Both the position numbers and the translations under genes were made by a program. A stretch of DNA of 64,000 nucleotides from UBA583 sp964429995 (GTDB lineage: Archaea > Nanobdellota > Nanobdellia > Woesearchaeales > UBA583). Below the pieces are notes generated by a model, which searched no databases, was not told where the DNA came from, and saw only the letters and a list, made by a program, of their open reading frames with translations. Each line of letters starts with the position of its first letter. Position 1 is the stretch's first letter. The stretch is taken from contig CAYSDY010000001.1 in assembly GCA_964429995.1 (NCBI GenBank), positions 281,755-345,754 of the forward strand, in the 5' to 3' direction. Of this stretch, positions 33,152-41,123 are shown in pieces.

Positions 33152-33720
33152 TGTGCATTATTACATGTTTTTACCTGTGAAATTGCAGAACATCCTGCTA
33201 AGTTATTGTATGGTTTATCATACAGATAAAATGTATGTGATGAACCATTTTCAATGATGGTGTCGTTTAGAGAACAACTTGCTAAAGATATACTACTTGT
33301 TTCTGTAATGTTAACATGTTTTACATAAATTTTTTTTTCAATCAACCCTTTATCTGTTATTACTACAACATCTGGAGTGCTAACATTCAAATTTGAGATA
33401 CAGTCTGTTATGTTGATTTCCAATATTCCTTTAGCATAATTTGTTTCACTATCAAAACAACTGTAACCATTTACTTTTATGTCTTTAATTGTTAAGTTCT
33501 CATAATCATTTTTTAAATACAAATTGTTACCAACAATTGTTTCTATCTGGCTTGTTCTAACATCATTTACCGAAGAACTTTCAACCCCACTTAAAATTTT
33601 TGTTGAATATGTACCAAACCAACTTTGAAAACCTACAACAGCAACAACAGCAACAACTAATAATAAAGCTGTTGCAACAATAGGAGATATACACTTGGTA
33701 TGATACCGAATAGTTACCAT
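33103..33720 (-). CDS. Pilin-like N-terminal part of DGR-type target 2 (frameshifted)
   Basis: The protein begins with a type IV pilin-like signal: KCISPIVATALLL, followed by VAVVAVVGFQSWFGTYS. This archaeal N-terminus tethers surface proteins as pilin-like subunits. Then comes a beta-rich stalk (SQIETIVGNNLYLK, VVITDKGLIEKKIYVKHVN). The frame leaves the true path at about 33150, and the last ~18 residues are out of frame. The same N-terminal stalk occurs at 50070-51620 and, more distantly, at 53045-54094. Confidence 0.8.
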   Translation of the reverse strand: MVTIRYHTKCISPIVATALLLVVAVVAVVGFQSWFGTYSTKILSGVESSSVNDVRTSQIETIVGNNLYLKNDYENLTIKDIKVNGYSCFDSETNYAKGILEINITDCISNLNVSTPDVVVITDKGLIEKKIYVKHVNITETSSISLASCSLNDTIIENGSSHTFYLYDKPYNNLAGCSAISQVKTCNNAHWMVQTTIVMQHVMIV

Positions 33721-33740
33721 AAAAAAACTTTAAAAATAGT

Positions 33741-33756
33741 TTATTATAAATTTTTG
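33741..33756 (-). promoter_or_regulatory. TATA box for DGR-type target 2
   Basis: On the minus strand, TTTATAATAA lies about 25 nt before the ATG at 33720, in leaderless spacing. Confidence 0.5.
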
Positions 33757-33760
33757 TATA

Positions 33761-33781
33761 ACCTATGTATAATAACATGGT
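33761..33781. promoter_or_regulatory. Inverted repeat, possible operator
   Basis: ACC(T)ATGT at 33761-33768 pairs with ACATGGT at 33775-33781, with a bulged T and a 6-nt spacer. It sits between the promoters of the divergent target gene and the wHTH gene. It may be bound by that wHTH protein; this is inference. Confidence 0.4.
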
Positions 33782-33790
33782 AATATTGTG

Positions 33791-33800
33791 TTATATATTA
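33791..33800 (+). promoter_or_regulatory. TATA box for the wHTH gene
   Basis: TTATATATTA lies about 24 nt before the GTG start at 33819, so the gene is likely leaderless. Confidence 0.5.
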
Positions 33801-33818
33801 GGAAACTTTTTTTAAGGT

Positions 33819-34100
33819 GTGGATGTTAATGAAAAACATTTGCCTTCATTTGTTTTAAGAAGCAAATATAGAAGGGAAGTTTTTTTTAAACTTGTTGAAA
33901 AACCTTATCAGACACAAAGTCAATTACTTAAGGAAACTTGTGCTACTTATAGATCTCATTTGTCAAAAACTTTTAAAGAACTTTTAGACGAAGGGCTTAT
34001 TGAGTGTGAAAATCCAAAAGAAAAAACTTTTAAAATTTATAAAGTAACCAATAAAAGTATTAAGGTAAAAGAAGAGATTGATAAATATCAAACGATTTAA
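33819..34100 (+). CDS. Winged-helix transcriptional regulator
   Basis: The 93-aa protein starts with GTG at 33819. It is an ArsR/MarR-type winged helix: YRREVFFKLVEKPYQTQSQLLKET leads into a recognition helix YRSHLSKTFKELLDEGLIECE, then a short wing and strand. No metal-binding or ligand domain is present. It diverges from the pilin-like DGR target gene with a shared 98-nt promoter region holding an inverted repeat. It may control itself and that gene. Confidence 0.8.
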   Translation: MDVNEKHLPSFVLRSKYRREVFFKLVEKPYQTQSQLLKETCATYRSHLSKTFKELLDEGLIECENPKEKTFKIYKVTNKSIKVKEEIDKYQTI

Positions 34101-34168
34101 TCAAATTGGTTTTATATTTTACTGATAAAAGAAAAGTTTATTAATTTTTATGTAGTTAAGTTAATGAA

Positions 34169-34660
34169 ATGGCTTATTGTGAATTTTGTGGTAAAAATGT
34201 TGATAAGACAGTTAAAGTTAATGTTGCTGGCAGTGTTGTTAATGTGTGTTTGAATTGTGCTTCTTTAGGAAATATTGTTGAGGATAAAAATATTACTAAA
34301 CCTGTAGGAAGCGTTAATCTTAATATTAATAATCGTATCAAAAAGAACAAACAAGTTGTAGAATATGTGCTTGTACCATCTTATGTTTCTATTATGAATT
34401 CTGCATTGGCAAAAAGAGGTATTAATTTACATCAACTAGCTAACGTTTTAAATATAAGAGAAAGCACTTTAAATAAATATTTTAGCGGAAAAATTAGTAT
34501 TGATATTGATACTGCAAAAAAAATTGAAAGGTATCTTTCTATAAAACTTGTTGAGGAAAAAGAATCAACAAAATCAGAATATGTTGAAGAAAATGTTTTT
34601 GATAGTGAGGATGAATCTTTTAGTCTTGCGGATGTGATAAAAGTTGTTAAGAAAAAATAA
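34169..34660 (+). CDS. MBF1-like transcription cofactor (zinc ribbon plus HTH)
   Basis: The 163-aa protein has a two-pair N-terminal zinc ribbon (CEFCGKN...CLNCASLG, residues 4-31) and a Cro/C1-type HTH in the middle (LAKRGINLHQLANVLNIRESTLNKYFSGKISI). This is the layout of archaeal multiprotein bridging factor 1. It is thought to act near the TBP-containing initiation complex. The C-terminal acidic tail is longer than usual. It lies 68 nt after the wHTH gene. Confidence 0.82.
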   Translation: MAYCEFCGKNVDKTVKVNVAGSVVNVCLNCASLGNIVEDKNITKPVGSVNLNINNRIKKNKQVVEYVLVPSYVSIMNSALAKRGINLHQLANVLNIRESTLNKYFSGKISIDIDTAKKIERYLSIKLVEEKESTKSEYVEENVFDSEDESFSLADVIKVVKKK

Positions 34661-34672
34661 ATATTTAAATTT

Positions 34673-36304
34673 TTAGAAAAAATCTGTAAGTTTTGAATTT
34701 TTTTCTTTTTTTTCTTGTTCATATTCATCATAATTTTTTATGAGTTTATTTACTTCATCATCATTGATTTGTTTTGTTTGTATTTTTATATTGTTTTTGT
34801 TTTTTTCTTCGTGTAAAATTCCGAATTCTTCTTTAATATTGATTATTATTGAGTGTGGTATGAATTTTTCTAAATCATTGTTTGGAGTTTTAAGAAATGT
34901 GTTTACGTCTTTTATTCCATTTTTAAAAAGGTTTCTTGCTCTTACTCTACCTATTCCTTTTAGTGAAACAAGTGCTAATAACTCTTCTCTTATACCATAT
35001 TTGAATCTGTTTCTTAATTTTGTAATATAATTTTTAAAAAAAACTTCTTTTTTGAATGCTGATATTGTTTCTATGCAATATAAAAGCCAATCTACTATTT
35101 CTTGTTTGTATTTTAATTCTCCTGGGGTTATATTGTATTTTGATGTTATGTAATCTTCTGAATGTTCGTTTATCCAATCCTCTAATATGTCTGTTGTTTT
35201 AATTGAGTTTAAGAAAAGATGCAAATCATGTTCAAAAGGATCAAATTTTACTGTTAATGTGTCAGATAGTTCTTCTAATCTTTTCATGTATGTTTCTTCT
35301 TCTGATTTTAATATGTTAAAGAGAGGTTTCATTTCTATAGTGTTTACTATAAAATGTATTAATGCATATGTGTCTTTTCTGTATTTTGATGCTTTAAAAA
35401 AATTTTCTATGTGAATAAGAAAATAGTTTGCAGTATCTGGATTAAGGTATAATTCAGAAATTTTTTTTCCAAGAATTGTTGCCATAAAGTAATTGTCATC
35501 TTCTTGTATGAATTCGTATTCTTTTAATATGTGTATTATTCTAAAGATGTTATAGTATAATTCTTCTATGTCCCCATATTGATGTGCATAAAGTGTATTT
35601 TTGAAGAAATCTTTAATTTCTTGTGTTGAATTGATTATGTTCATTGATATTAATGATAAAAGATACATTTTAAGTGTTGGTTCTATTGCAAGTTTTGATA
35701 TTATTTCTTCTGTTTTTCCAAATATGTATTTTGGAACAATTTTGCTTGTTTCATCACATGATTTTGTGCATAACACAGCTCTTCCAACATCTTCCTGTCC
35801 AGGTCTTCCAGCTCTTCCTGACATTTGGTGGTATTCTAATATTGGGATATCACTCATTCCTCTTTGTGTGTATCGTTTATAATCTTTTATTATAACTTTG
35901 TATGCTGGAAGATTCATTCCTGCTGCAAGAGTTGGAGTTGAAGATATTACTTTTATTTTTCCGTTTCTAAATTCGTTTTCAATTATTTCTCTTTGTTTAT
36001 TTAGTAATCCTGCATGATGAAAAGCAATTCCTTTTTCTATACACATGCTTAGTCTAATGCATTGTTTTGTAGGAGTATCTAATACATTTAATATTTCTTT
36101 AGAGATTTTTTTTAAATCATCATCATGTGTTTTTTTTAAATGCTCTGATATTTTTTCTGCTGTTGCTTCGGCTGATCGTTTAGATTTGTTAAAAATTAAT
36201 ACCTGTTTGTTTAGGTTTAATGTGTGCAAAACAAGATTTATTACATTATCATCAGTTGTGTTTTTTATATTTTCACTCTCTATTATGCAAAAATCTTCAT
36301 CCAT
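34673..36304 (-). CDS. hel308: Hel308-type helicase, C-terminal half (split gene)
   Basis: The 543-aa protein carries the second RecA-like domain and everything after it: VLIFNKSKRSAE, IAFHHAGLLNKQRE, VISSTPTLAAGMNLPA (motifs V-like), YHQMSGRAGRPGQE (motif VI), then the winged helix, ratchet domain and a C-terminal helix-hairpin-helix (LVSLKGIGRVRARNLFKNG). It ends with SKLTDFF, like a PCNA-interacting motif. It begins where the N-terminal half at 38394-39059 stops. It has its own TATA box 20-31 nt before ATG 36304. Together the halves would form one DNA helicase of stalled-fork repair. Confidence 0.88.
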   Translation of the reverse strand: MDEDFCIIESENIKNTTDDNVINLVLHTLNLNKQVLIFNKSKRSAEATAEKISEHLKKTHDDDLKKISKEILNVLDTPTKQCIRLSMCIEKGIAFHHAGLLNKQREIIENEFRNGKIKVISSTPTLAAGMNLPAYKVIIKDYKRYTQRGMSDIPILEYHQMSGRAGRPGQEDVGRAVLCTKSCDETSKIVPKYIFGKTEEIISKLAIEPTLKMYLLSLISMNIINSTQEIKDFFKNTLYAHQYGDIEELYYNIFRIIHILKEYEFIQEDDNYFMATILGKKISELYLNPDTANYFLIHIENFFKASKYRKDTYALIHFIVNTIEMKPLFNILKSEEETYMKRLEELSDTLTVKFDPFEHDLHLFLNSIKTTDILEDWINEHSEDYITSKYNITPGELKYKQEIVDWLLYCIETISAFKKEVFFKNYITKLRNRFKYGIREELLALVSLKGIGRVRARNLFKNGIKDVNTFLKTPNNDLEKFIPHSIIINIKEEFGILHEEKNKNNIKIQTKQINDDEVNKLIKNYDEYEQEKKEKNSKLTDFF

Positions 36305-36323
36305 TAATCTTTAAGTATTTGTT

Positions 36324-36335
36324 TTTATATAAATT
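36324..36335 (-). promoter_or_regulatory. TATA box for the hel308 C-terminal half
   Basis: TTTATATAAAAA on the minus strand is centred about 26 nt before ATG 36304. It implies the second half is transcribed and translated independently. Confidence 0.6.
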
Positions 36336-36379
36336 TGTCTTTTAATAGAGGGTTTTTCAAAATTCTCAATATTTTAAAT

Positions 36380-36395
36380 GTGTGATTTTTCACAC
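36380..36395 (+). promoter_or_regulatory. Palindromic site upstream of a small gene
   Basis: GTGTGA, TTTT, TCACAC form a perfect 6-bp inverted repeat. It lies 10-20 nt before the TATA-like TGTATAAAAG at 36404 and may be an operator. Confidence 0.4.
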
Positions 36396-36403
36396 AAAGA
36401 AAA

Positions 36404-36413
36404 TGTATAAAAG
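36404..36413 (+). promoter_or_regulatory. TATA box
   Basis: TGTATAAAAG is centred about 27 nt before ATG 36436. Confidence 0.5.
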
Positions 36414-36435
36414 AATAAAGGATGTTTAATTCCCA

Positions 36436-36807
36436 ATGGTTCAACAGAAAACAATAGAGGACATTCTTAAATGTTTACGTAAAGAAAAAGAAATTATAAA
36501 GGATTTTCAGGGTTTGCCATTTGAAATCGTAAGTTCTATAAGTTCAATTTTAGAGGTTAATCCTTATTTTGGAAAGAACTGGGTTTCTAAAACAGGGGAT
36601 ATCTGCGAACTTTATATGTGGCATAAAAATGAGGAATTGGTAAAGCTTAGCTATCATCTTGGGGTTTTAGGCGAGAAGAGTTTGGATTCAAGGGATTATG
36701 TTTGTTTATCTACTGCCTTTAAAACAGCAAATGGGGGTAAATGCACTTTTGAGCAAACAATTTATCTTGATGAAAACAAGGATAATATTATTTGTGCTAA
36801 TTACTAA
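36436..36807 (+). CDS. Hypothetical protein
   Basis: The 123-aa soluble protein (TIEDILKCLRKEKEIIKDF, NPYFGKNWVSKTGDICELYMW) matches no family I recognise. Its promoter has a palindrome just upstream of the TATA box. With the AMP phosphorylase gene 42 nt downstream it forms the plus-strand segment lying between the two hel308 halves. Confidence 0.55.
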   Translation: MVQQKTIEDILKCLRKEKEIIKDFQGLPFEIVSSISSILEVNPYFGKNWVSKTGDICELYMWHKNEELVKLSYHLGVLGEKSLDSRDYVCLSTAFKTANGGKCTFEQTIYLDENKDNIICANY

Positions 36808-36849
36808 GTAACAGGTAATTTTATTAAAATTTTAAAAAAATAACTATTT

Positions 36850-38343
36850 ATGTTTACTGTTAAAAAAATAAAAATAAACATGGGTAGTGAGCTTCTGGCT
36901 GTTATTTGTCAGGAAGATGCAATAAAACTTAATTTGCATTCTAAAGACAGAATTGAGATCTTTAGCAAGAAAAACAAAAAAAGTGTAATATGTGTTCTTT
37001 TGGTTGCTGATGAAAAATGCTTAGAATTAAAGATTAAAAAAGGTGAAATAGGAATTTTTAACAAAGCTTATGATAGACTTTTTTTAAAAGAAGATTCTTT
37101 GGTTTCTATAAGCCCTGCAAGAAAACCTGCTGGTTTAGAATTTGTACGTTCAAAATTTGCGGGCAAAAGATTGTCAAAGGAAGAGTTTAAAATAATAATA
37201 TCTGATATTGTTGATAACAGGTTTTCTGATATTGAAACTACTTATTTTGTTTTAGCATGTAGTATGAACGCTCTTAATGATAATGAAGTTGTGTATCTTA
37301 CAGAAGCAATGGTTGAGGTAGGAAAGACTCTTGATTTTGGTGATGGAAATATTGTTGATAAACATTGTATAGGAGGAATTCCTGCAAATAGAACATCAAT
37401 GTTAATAGTTCCTATAATTGCATGTGCAGGTCTTGTTATTCCAAAAACTTCATCAAGAGCAATTACATCTCCAGCAGGTACTGCTGATACTATGGAAGTT
37501 TTGTGTGATGTTGAATTGCCTTTAGATAGGATGATAAAACTTGTAAAAAAACAAAATGGGTGTATTGTTTGGGGAGGTGCATTAGATCTTAGTCCAGCTG
37601 ATGATTTGATAATTAATGTAGAACATCCTTTAGAAGTTGATTGTGAGGGACAAATGATTGCATCAATACTTTCAAAGAAAAAAAGTGTAGGCTCAAAGGT
37701 TGTTCTTATAGATATTCCTGTTGGAAAAACTGCCAAAGTTAAAACACAGGAACATGCTTTAAAATTGAGTGCAAGGTTTTCTAAAATAGGTAAAGCTTTA
37801 GGTATGAAAATTAAAACAATAATTACTGATGGAACACAACCAATAGGTACAGGAATAGGTCCTTTGTATGAGGCTTATGATGTTTTAAAAGTATTAAAAT
37901 GTGATAAAGATTGCTGTTTAGATTTAAAAGAGAAGGCTCTTATGATGTCAGGTATAATTTTAGAGATGGCTGATAAAGCAAAAAAAGGGCATGGTTATGA
38001 AATGGCAGAAGAAATCCTTACAAGCTTAAAAGCTTTAAAAAAGTTTGATCAGATAATAGAAAGTCAGGGTAGAAAAGAAATTATGGATTATGGAAAACAT
38101 TCTTTTGAAGTAAAATCCAACAAAAAGGGGAAAATTATTCAAATAGATAATCATAAGGTATCAAAGCTGGCATTTATACTTGGTTGTCCTAAGGATAAGG
38201 CTGCTGGTATGATTTTAAATAAAAAGGTTTCAAGCTTAGTAGATAAAGATGAATTATTGTATACTATTTACTCTAGTTCTGCTTTAAAACTTGAATATGC
38301 TAAAAATTATATTGCAGAAAATAATATTTATATTTTAAAATAA
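36850..38343 (+). CDS. deoA: AMP phosphorylase
   Basis: The 497-aa protein has the archaeal AMP phosphorylase layout: an extra N-terminal beta domain (about 1-85) before the thymidine-phosphorylase core, with KHCIGGIPANRTS, SSRAITSPAGTADTMEVL and CIVWGGALDLSPADD. It phosphorolyses AMP to ribose-1,5-bisphosphate and adenine, feeding the archaeal pathway through R15P isomerase and form III RuBisCO. Neither partner is in the window. Length is normal for the family. Confidence 0.94.
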   Translation: MFTVKKIKINMGSELLAVICQEDAIKLNLHSKDRIEIFSKKNKKSVICVLLVADEKCLELKIKKGEIGIFNKAYDRLFLKEDSLVSISPARKPAGLEFVRSKFAGKRLSKEEFKIIISDIVDNRFSDIETTYFVLACSMNALNDNEVVYLTEAMVEVGKTLDFGDGNIVDKHCIGGIPANRTSMLIVPIIACAGLVIPKTSSRAITSPAGTADTMEVLCDVELPLDRMIKLVKKQNGCIVWGGALDLSPADDLIINVEHPLEVDCEGQMIASILSKKKSVGSKVVLIDIPVGKTAKVKTQEHALKLSARFSKIGKALGMKIKTIITDGTQPIGTGIGPLYEAYDVLKVLKCDKDCCLDLKEKALMMSGIILEMADKAKKGHGYEMAEEILTSLKALKKFDQIIESQGRKEIMDYGKHSFEVKSNKKGKIIQIDNHKVSKLAFILGCPKDKAAGMILNKKVSSLVDKDELLYTIYSSSALKLEYAKNYIAENNIYILK

Positions 38344-38393
38344 TTTTTTCTCAAAAGAGTGTCCTCCTGAATTTAAAAAATAAGATTGTTGAA

Positions 38394-39059
38394 TTATTTG
38401 TATCTTATGAGTTCATTTCCTTCTAAAATAAAGTGTTGAAGTTCTACAGGTCTCCAATCATCTTCTATAAGTGTTGCATTTAGCCATTTTGATATTTCTT
38501 TAGAGTTTCCTATTGTTGCACTTAAACCGATTATTCTTATTTGCTTAAATTTTGTTTTGAATATGCTTAATAATATTTCTAATGTTGGTCCTCTTTTTTC
38601 ATCATTTAAAAGATGTATTTCATCTGCTATTACAAGCCCTACATTATCTATAATGTTTGTATCATGCCTTATTAAAGAATCAAGTTTTTCTGATGTTGTG
38701 ATTAAAAGATCGCAGTTGTAGCTGTATTTTTCATCTTGGATGTCTCCAACAGATAATTTTATTATTATTTCTTTGGAGTATGCCTGCATGAACTCTTTAT
38801 ATTTTTCTGATGCTAATGCTTTTAGAGGTACTATGTATATTACCTTTTTTCTTTGATTTAATATGGTATTTAACATTGCAAGCTCTGCGACCATTGTTTT
38901 TCCAGAACCTGTAGGAGTTGTTATAAGAAAATTTTTATTGTTTTCAAATAATCCTTCTTTTATAGCTTTTTCTTGGCATGGTCTTAAGCTTATATTTTTT
39001 TTGTTCTTTAAAATATTACATATGTTTTGTGGTATTTTTTCTAGAATATTATTATCCAT
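38394..39059 (-). CDS. hel308: Hel308-type helicase, N-terminal half (split gene)
   Basis: The 221-aa protein is the first RecA-like domain of a Hel308/Ski2-like helicase: Q-motif-like RPCQEKAI, Walker A TPTGSGKT (about 48-55), PLKALASEKY, DLLITTSEKLDSL, ADEIHLL (motif II) and GLSATIGN (motif III). It ends at WRPVELQHFILEGNE, where intact Hel308 runs on into the second RecA domain. That second part starts at 36304, beyond a 2-kb plus-strand block. As both halves are clean and uninterrupted, a functional two-chain helicase is likely. Confidence 0.88.
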   Translation of the reverse strand: MDNNILEKIPQNICNILKNKKNISLRPCQEKAIKEGLFENNKNFLITTPTGSGKTMVAELAMLNTILNQRKKVIYIVPLKALASEKYKEFMQAYSKEIIIKLSVGDIQDEKYSYNCDLLITTSEKLDSLIRHDTNIIDNVGLVIADEIHLLNDEKRGPTLEILLSIFKTKFKQIRIIGLSATIGNSKEISKWLNATLIEDDWRPVELQHFILEGNELIRYK

Positions 39060-39136
39060 AAATATTTTGTTAATATATTAAAATTTATAAATATTGGTTG
39101 AAAGATGGTAAAATGTAAAATTTATTGATAAAAAGA

Positions 39137-40318
39137 TTATTTTTCATTACTTAGCAAAAAGATTATTCCTATAATTAACATAAAAATGCCTGTTATTAAA
39201 TACGCATATCTTTCAGGTAAAAATAAAAGAATTGTTGCTATGCTTATTTTTCCTATAAAACTTCCAACGCTTGCTGATGTTGAATATATTGGATAATATT
39301 TTGAATCATCCTTTTTGTGTCTTACATTATAGAAAAAATAAGAATCTTGAAGTGGTTCTAAAAATGCAAGTGCAAAACCTGATATTATAAGGAAAAGCAT
39401 GGTTGCATATATGTTATTAATGATAAAGATAAGAAATGCTATTATTGCAAGGCTTAAAAAACCTAATACAAAAAAAGCTTTAAATCCATATTTTTGTGAT
39501 AATTTACCTGCAATATATTCAAATAAAATAAGAGGTATTGCAAATGCTGATAGAAAAAATCCTATGTATTCTTTACCTATTTGGTTATGTACTATAAAAA
39601 GTGGCATGTATATAAATATTAATCCTAACCATATACATATTCCAAGACTTACAAGATATGATAATCTTAATTTTTTGTTTGAGAAAAATTTTATGAAATT
39701 TTTTGTTACATTGTTATTGTTAAAAATATCTTTTTTGATTGGATGTTTTTTAACATTGATTCCTGCAAGCATTAATAAACTCATAGTCATGAAAATAACA
39801 GCAATAAGAAACACTGATTTTATTCCGTACTCAACTAAGAAAAAACCTGCTATTAATGGTCCTATGAGCCATCCAATATTAATAAGGGAATACATTAGCC
39901 CTTCGTCTTCATTTAATTCTTTTTTTCTTGCCTGATCTCTAAATAAAATATCAAAACTAGCTATTCTAAATACTTCAGCTATAGTTATTATTACTGAAAG
40001 TATCATAAAAACATAGAAAGCATCAAAATATATTATTGATAGATAAACAAGTATTTGGATAGAAAGACTGGTTAAAAGAATTTTAAATACATTAAATTTT
40101 TCAAGAACCAGTGTTGCAAAAAATGCTACAAATAATGATACTGCAACAAGACCAGATGCAATAAAACCAATCATAGAATCACTTATTCCAAAACTTGACA
40201 TGTAAAGTGTCCATATCGTGCTTATGCAGGCTAATCCTAATCCAAGAATTAGTCTTGTTACTGATAATTTTGTTGTTGTTTTAAATTTTCTGCCAATAGG
40301 TAAATAATTATGTAACAT
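39137..40318 (-). CDS. Major facilitator superfamily transporter
   Basis: The 393-aa protein shows 12 hydrophobic segments in two groups of six, with a polar loop near the middle (VKKHPIKKDIFNNNN). The first half contains LVAVSLFVAFFATLVLEKF and FDILFRDQARKKELNE, a loop of the family's RxxR type. It is an MFS permease of unknown substrate. It is flanked by the hel308 N-half and a nitroreductase gene with no operon link. Confidence 0.85.
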   Translation of the reverse strand: MLHNYLPIGRKFKTTTKLSVTRLILGLGLACISTIWTLYMSSFGISDSMIGFIASGLVAVSLFVAFFATLVLEKFNVFKILLTSLSIQILVYLSIIYFDAFYVFMILSVIITIAEVFRIASFDILFRDQARKKELNEDEGLMYSLINIGWLIGPLIAGFFLVEYGIKSVFLIAVIFMTMSLLMLAGINVKKHPIKKDIFNNNNVTKNFIKFFSNKKLRLSYLVSLGICIWLGLIFIYMPLFIVHNQIGKEYIGFFLSAFAIPLILFEYIAGKLSQKYGFKAFFVLGFLSLAIIAFLIFIINNIYATMLFLIISGFALAFLEPLQDSYFFYNVRHKKDDSKYYPIYSTSASVGSFIGKISIATILLFLPERYAYLITGIFMLIIGIIFLLSNEK

Positions 40319-40392
40319 AATATTGTATGCAAATTTGTGTTTTTATAAACCTTATGACATATTGAGAGATGTTAAATTGATTATTTTTTTTT

Positions 40393-41088
40393 CTATTTCT
40401 TTTTGTTTCCATATTTGTCAAAATATATAATTCCTTCAATATCTGCTTTTCTTGGGGCTTTGGGTGTTTCATCTGGATATCCTATAGGTATTAATGCATC
40501 AAGATGCATATCAGCAGGAATTTTTAGATATTCTTTAAGAGCATTGCTGTCATCAAGGCCTATCCAACATGATCCTAAATCAAAAGCAGTTGCACCAACT
40601 ATTATGTTTTCTATTAATGCTGATGTGTTTTGTATTGAAAAAAGTTCGTATTTATCAGGGTATACTGTTTCAATTGGTAGATTGTCTCTTACAATTAAAA
40701 GAACATATGGAGCATTTACTATAAAGTATTGTTGGAAAGCTATCTTTGCACATTCTTCTTTTGCTTTTTTATCTGAAATTATTATTATCTTATAGTTTTG
40801 TATGCTTCCTGCACATGGAGCATTCATTCCTGCATCAATTATATCATATATTATTTTTATATCAAAACTTCTATCTGAAAAGTGTCTTATGCTTCTTCTT
40901 TTTTTTAATGAATCTATACTTGATTGGGCAAAATTTTCTTTTAATTTGTTGTTTTCTTTTTTTAGCATTGCATTTTCTTTTTTTAGTTTTGAAACATCAT
41001 CTTCATCAACATCAAAACCAGATTCATCAAACTCGTAAAATGAATCGTTTTTTTTTCTAAAGGTATCAAATATTTTTCTCATAAACAT
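40393..41088 (-). CDS. Nitroreductase-family protein with coiled-coil N-terminus
   Basis: Residues about 55-231 are an FMN-binding nitroreductase: LKKRRSIRHFSDRSF, MNAPCAGSIQNYKIIII, SALIENIIVGATAFDLGSCWIG and PIGYPDETPKAPRK. The first ~55 residues are a charged, Lys/Glu-rich helix (KLKKENAMLKKENNKLKENF), unusual for the family and possibly a coiled coil. It should use NAD(P)H to reduce a small substrate; which one is unknown. MutS follows 36 nt upstream on the same strand. Confidence 0.87.
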   Translation of the reverse strand: MFMRKIFDTFRKKNDSFYEFDESGFDVDEDDVSKLKKENAMLKKENNKLKENFAQSSIDSLKKRRSIRHFSDRSFDIKIIYDIIDAGMNAPCAGSIQNYKIIIISDKKAKEECAKIAFQQYFIVNAPYVLLIVRDNLPIETVYPDKYELFSIQNTSALIENIIVGATAFDLGSCWIGLDDSNALKEYLKIPADMHLDALIPIGYPDETPKAPRKADIEGIIYFDKYGNKKK

Positions 41089-41123
41089 GTATAGAAAAAT
41101 ATTTTTATAAAATTATCTGTGAT

